From the NCBI RefSeq assembly GCF_042140125.1, contig NZ_CP159473.1: 64,000 nt of DNA, one strand, 5' to 3'. A program made the translations under genes and the position numbers. The notes under the pieces were generated by a model that was not told where the DNA came from, did no database searches, and saw nothing but the letters and a program-made list of their open reading frames with translations. Shown piece after piece: positions 61,485-64,000 of the stretch (positions are counted from its first letter, which is position 1; the number at the start of each line of letters is the position of its first letter). The stretch comes from Rhodophyticola sp017644125 (GTDB lineage Bacteria > Pseudomonadota > Alphaproteobacteria > Rhodobacterales > Rhodobacteraceae).

Positions 61485-62407
61485 CAGCCAATCTCCTTCA
61501 AACGTTTCTCTTGTCTCTCGATCAGACGATCCACTTCGGCGCGGGCGGTATCGGTGATCGCCGCGCCGGGGCGGCGGAGCGTGGCATGCGCAATCACGCC
61601 GCGTTTGGCCAGCACGTATTTCCGAACCGCCAGCCCCGCGCCCGGCTGCAACTCATAGCGTGCCAGCGGCAGATAGGCGTCGAATATGTCCTGCCCGCGG
61701 TCGGGTGTGCCCCCATGATGGTGGCGAACGACGTCGACCATCATTTCCGGATACCCGAACCCCGTCATCGCCCCGTCGGCGCCTCGCGCCATTTCCTCGG
61801 GCAGGAACAGCCCGCCATTGCCGCAAAGCACGGAGATCCGCCGTGAAACGGCGCCCTCCGCCCGCAATGCGGAGATCTTCTCCAGCCCGGGCCAGTCTTC
61901 ATGCTTTAGGCAAACGCAACCGGGCAGATCTTCGATGATCCGCTTGATGACCGGGACGGACATGTGAACGCCCGTGGCCAGCGGAAAATCCTGCAGGACG
62001 AAGGGTGTGTCACCGATGAAATGCGCCGCCTGATGGTAGTAGGAGACGATCTGGTCATCGGTGTGCAGGTTGCCGGGCGGCGCGATCATGACGCCTGCGG
62101 CCCCGTCATCCATGACTGCCGCGCTGAGCGCCTGAATCTGCGCAAGGCCCGGCGCGGATACCCCGACCACAACCGGCACACGGCCGGCCACACGCGCCAG
62201 GATGCGCCGCACGACGATGCGCGATTCCTCGATGGTGAGCTTCGGGGCCTCCCCCATCATGCCCAGAACCGTCAGGCCGGTCGCCCCCGTCTCCAGATAG
62301 AAATCCACCATCCGGTCGGTGCTTTCCAGATCCAGGCCCCCATCGGGCAGGAACGGGGTGACGGCAATCACGTAAACGCCATGCGCGTCTTCGGTCAGAT
62401 GGGTCAT
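61484..62407 (-). CDS. Dihydrodipicolinate synthase-like (DapA/NAL family) lyase, divergent
   Basis: A 307-residue TIM-barrel protein of the DapA/NanA class-I aldolase family. The Schiff-base lysine is plausible at Lys168 (CLKHEDWPG). The GTTGE motif reads GMMGE (49-53), and the Y-N-x-P motif with the catalytic Tyr reads QDFP (139-142). So the Thr-Thr and Tyr of the classical proton relay are missing, and the natural reaction is unlikely to be that of DapA. It is encoded between a racemase and an SDR, with a TGATG overlap to the SDR gene. Function unknown. Confidence 0.87.
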   Translation of the reverse strand: MTHLTEDAHGVYVIAVTPFLPDGGLDLESTDRMVDFYLETGATGLTVLGMMGEAPKLTIEESRIVVRRILARVAGRVPVVVGVSAPGLAQIQALSAAVMDDGAAGVMIAPPGNLHTDDQIVSYYHQAAHFIGDTPFVLQDFPLATGVHMSVPVIKRIIEDLPGCVCLKHEDWPGLEKISALRAEGAVSRRISVLCGNGGLFLPEEMARGADGAMTGFGYPEMMVDVVRHHHGGTPDRGQDIFDAYLPLARYELQPGAGLAVRKYVLAKRGVIAHATLRRPGAAITDTARAEVDRLIERQEKRLKEIG

Positions 62408-62422
62408 GGCAAGGATCCTTTG

Positions 62423-63085
62423 TTAGACATCGGTCTTGGCGAGGGCGACACGGCCGATCGCCATTGCGGCAGCGGCCTGACAGGGTTCGACAACGGGCAG
62501 GCCAAGCGCGTCGGACAGGCGGTTGCGATAAGCCGTCATGCCCGCACATCCGAGGATCAGCACATCCGCGCCGTGGCTGTCGCGCAGGCGCGCGCCCACC
62601 TCCTTCTGGCGGGCGAATGTCCGGGCCTCGTCCCGGAGATCGGCCACACCCAGATCTAGCGGCAGATCCCCAGCCAGCCTGTCCATCACGCCCATTGCAC
62701 CAAGAAACCGCATATGCCGCGGAACGGAGGTGGGCAGGATCGACAGGATGCCGAAGCGCTGGCCAAGCGTCATCGCGGTCAGAACCGCACTTTCGGCGAT
62801 ACCCAGAACCGGCTTGGCGCTTTGCTCGCGCAGTGCTGCAAGCCCGGGATCCGAGAAACAGGCGATTACGAAGGCCGATGCCTCGTCTTCCAGCTCCGCG
62901 GCACGTGCGAGAAGCGGGGCCACCACGCCATCCACATGGGCCTGGGTTTCGATCCCCGCGGGGGTGCCCTGCAGATGGCTGCAGAGGATCGGAACGGGGC
63001 TGGCCGCGCGCATCGGGTCAATGGCCGCGTCGATACCGTCGGTCACGGCCCGGCTGCTGTTGGGGTTGATGATATGGATGCTCAT
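62423..63085 (-). CDS. Aspartate/glutamate/hydantoin racemase family protein
   Basis: A 220-residue racemase of the Asp/Glu/hydantoin superfamily, which use two cysteines as acid and base without a cofactor. Cys76 (ACFSDPGL) and Cys180 (LGCAGMTAY) match the catalytic positions of hydantoin racemases (HyuE type). N-terminus IHIINPNSSRAVTDGI is typical. The substrate could be a 5-substituted hydantoin or another alpha-amino-acid derivative. It overlaps the upstream amidohydrolase gene by 4 nt and precedes the DapA-like gene by 15 bp. Confidence 0.9.
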   Translation of the reverse strand: MSIHIINPNSSRAVTDGIDAAIDPMRAASPVPILCSHLQGTPAGIETQAHVDGVVAPLLARAAELEDEASAFVIACFSDPGLAALREQSAKPVLGIAESAVLTAMTLGQRFGILSILPTSVPRHMRFLGAMGVMDRLAGDLPLDLGVADLRDEARTFARQKEVGARLRDSHGADVLILGCAGMTAYRNRLSDALGLPVVEPCQAAAAMAIGRVALAKTDV

Positions 63086-64000
63086 ACTGTCCCTCCGTCA
63101 TACCGGGCCTGTCGCCAGAACCCCGGCGGAACACCCAGCATTTCCCTGGCGCCGATCCGGTCGATCATCGCGTCCGCCTCCGCCTGAGCCTCGGCCAGCA
63201 CCGCGCCGGTCTCGACCCGGGTGGGCACGCCATCGCTCAACAGCACCTCGCCATCGATCAGCACCGTATCCACATCGTTGCCATTGGCGAAATAGACGAC
63301 ACGGAAGGGTTCCATGTTCAGCGGGTAGAGATGAGGGCGTTGCATATCGATCAGGATTGCATCGGCCTTCTTTCCAACTTCCAGCGAACCGATCTGATCG
63401 GCCAGCCCAAGCGCCGTCGCGCCATCGATGGTGGCCATCTCAAGGGTCTTGCCGGGGGGCAGGATGCCCGCATCCCTGAAATGCCGGCGATGGTAATGCA
63501 TCGCCTGCTGCATGTGCCGGAACATATCGCCGGAGCGATCCGGGGCCGTCGCGTCCGAGCCGAGGGCGACGGTCGCCCCCGCCTCAATCAGTTCGACCGC
63601 CGGGCAGCGGCCCATGACCGATGCAATGGCCGACGGGTTGTGCGCGATCCGCGTGTCGGTATCGGCGCAAAGCAGGATTTCGTCCTCGTGCAGATCGATC
63701 GCATGGGACAGAAGCGTATCGGGGCCAAGCAGGCCGAGATCATGGGCGCGGCGGACCGATCCGCGCCAATGCCCGTCTTGGGTGAACACCACGCCCGCCT
63801 CCCGCGCCAGCGCACGGATGATTTGCGCCTGACGGCAGGCATCGCTGTAATCGCGCGGCGCCATATTGCGTTCGTGTTCGTCGCGCAGGACCGGGTAAAT
63901 CAAGGCGACCGACAACCGACCGGCATTGGCGCCGTGCCAGCGGCTCAGCACCTCCTCGCAGGTGGCATGCTGCTGTTCGAAGCTAACCGGATGATGGCTG
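63082..64000 (-). CDS. Amidohydrolase (TRZ/ATZ-like deaminase/hydrolase), partial
   Basis: The visible 306 residues are the C-terminal part of a metal-dependent amidohydrolase; the frame is open to the window edge (upstream residues SHHPVSFEQQHATCEEV), so the start lies outside. HAIDLHEDEILL, HNPSAIASVMGRCPAVELI and the metal Asp in GSDATAPDRSGDMF match the cytosine-deaminase/chlorohydrolase branch (TRZ/ATZ, MTA deaminase). The final ~80 residues contain the composite-domain segment LEVGKKADAILIDMQ. It probably opens a ring or deaminates a heterocycle. It precedes the racemase in the operon. Confidence 0.85.
   Translation of the reverse strand, partial: SHHPVSFEQQHATCEEVLSRWHGANAGRLSVALIYPVLRDEHERNMAPRDYSDACRQAQIIRALAREAGVVFTQDGHWRGSVRRAHDLGLLGPDTLLSHAIDLHEDEILLCADTDTRIAHNPSAIASVMGRCPAVELIEAGATVALGSDATAPDRSGDMFRHMQQAMHYHRRHFRDAGILPPGKTLEMATIDGATALGLADQIGSLEVGKKADAILIDMQRPHLYPLNMEPFRVVYFANGNDVDTVLIDGEVLLSDGVPTRVETGAVLAEAQAEADAMIDRIGAREMLGVPPGFWRQARYDGGTV

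Noticed and set aside
1..64000. tRNA, rRNA, CRISPR array, IS element, prophage or attachment site
   Set aside because: Intergenic gaps were read and hold no cloverleaf, repeat-spacer pattern or terminal repeats; no transposase, integrase or phage protein was recognised.

Overview
This 64 kb, GC-rich window is densely packed and reads as chromosomal DNA of an alphaproteobacterium of the Rhodobacterales (Roseobacter/Rhodobacter type). The basis is: a crtB-tspO pair at the left edge, as at one end of photosynthesis gene clusters; a rimP-nusA-ylxR-infB operon; S-(hydroxymethyl)glutathione dehydrogenase and S-formylglutathione hydrolase a few kb apart; a bacterial voltage-gated sodium channel; and frequent 4-bp start/stop overlaps. 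The species cannot be named from the sequence. I saw no rRNA, tRNA, CRISPR array, insertion sequence, integrase or phage gene.

Layout. 1-1 kb: end of phytoene synthase and TspO. 1-6.5 kb (minus): infB, ylxR, nusA, rimP, with a promoter and a structured leader. 6.5-8 kb: two divergent genes, an I78-type inhibitor lipoprotein and a glutathione-dependent formaldehyde dehydrogenase, each broken by one extra base. 8-10.7 kb: serine hydrolase, GNAT, a small exported protein and a NYN/OST-HTH protein. 10.7-12.7 kb: TetR regulator, a 380-bp regulatory gap with two operator-like repeats and a possible 18-residue ORF, then an AEC transporter. 12.7-16 kb: overlapping operon fghA-HAD-OCD-like-alpha/beta hydrolase. 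16-34 kb: mostly housekeeping (zapE, folC, accD, ilvD, fadH, argG, ilvA) with an MFS transporter, a CPBP protease, small unknowns and a divergent Hpt/SpoIIE-phosphatase signalling pair.

34-51.3 kb is a surface-polysaccharide locus: kdsD, ugd, a UDP-glucuronate-epimerase-like gene, a WbpM/PglF-like dehydratase, YjbH-, YjbF- and YjbE/GfcA-like proteins, galE, a small initiating sugar-phosphate transferase, an extended SDR, a Wza-like lipoprotein, a GT4 glycosyltransferase and rmlA-D-B-C. It makes dTDP-rhamnose, UDP-hexuronate and UDP-galactose precursors, starts the lipid-linked unit and provides the outer-membrane exit. No Wzx flippase, Wzy polymerase or Wzc co-polymerase is present here.

51.4-60.7 kb: hslO, a CoA-diphosphatase-like NUDIX, a CCA-adding-type nucleotidyltransferase, a LysE-family exporter that seems to start at CTG, two overlapping ABC exporter half-transporters, an RlmD/TrmA-type methyltransferase and the sodium channel. 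60.7-64 kb (minus, running off the window): a catabolic-looking operon of amidohydrolase, hydantoin/Asp-Glu racemase, DapA-like lyase and SDR. The last two lack classical catalytic residues, which makes this the best candidate for an uncharacterised pathway.
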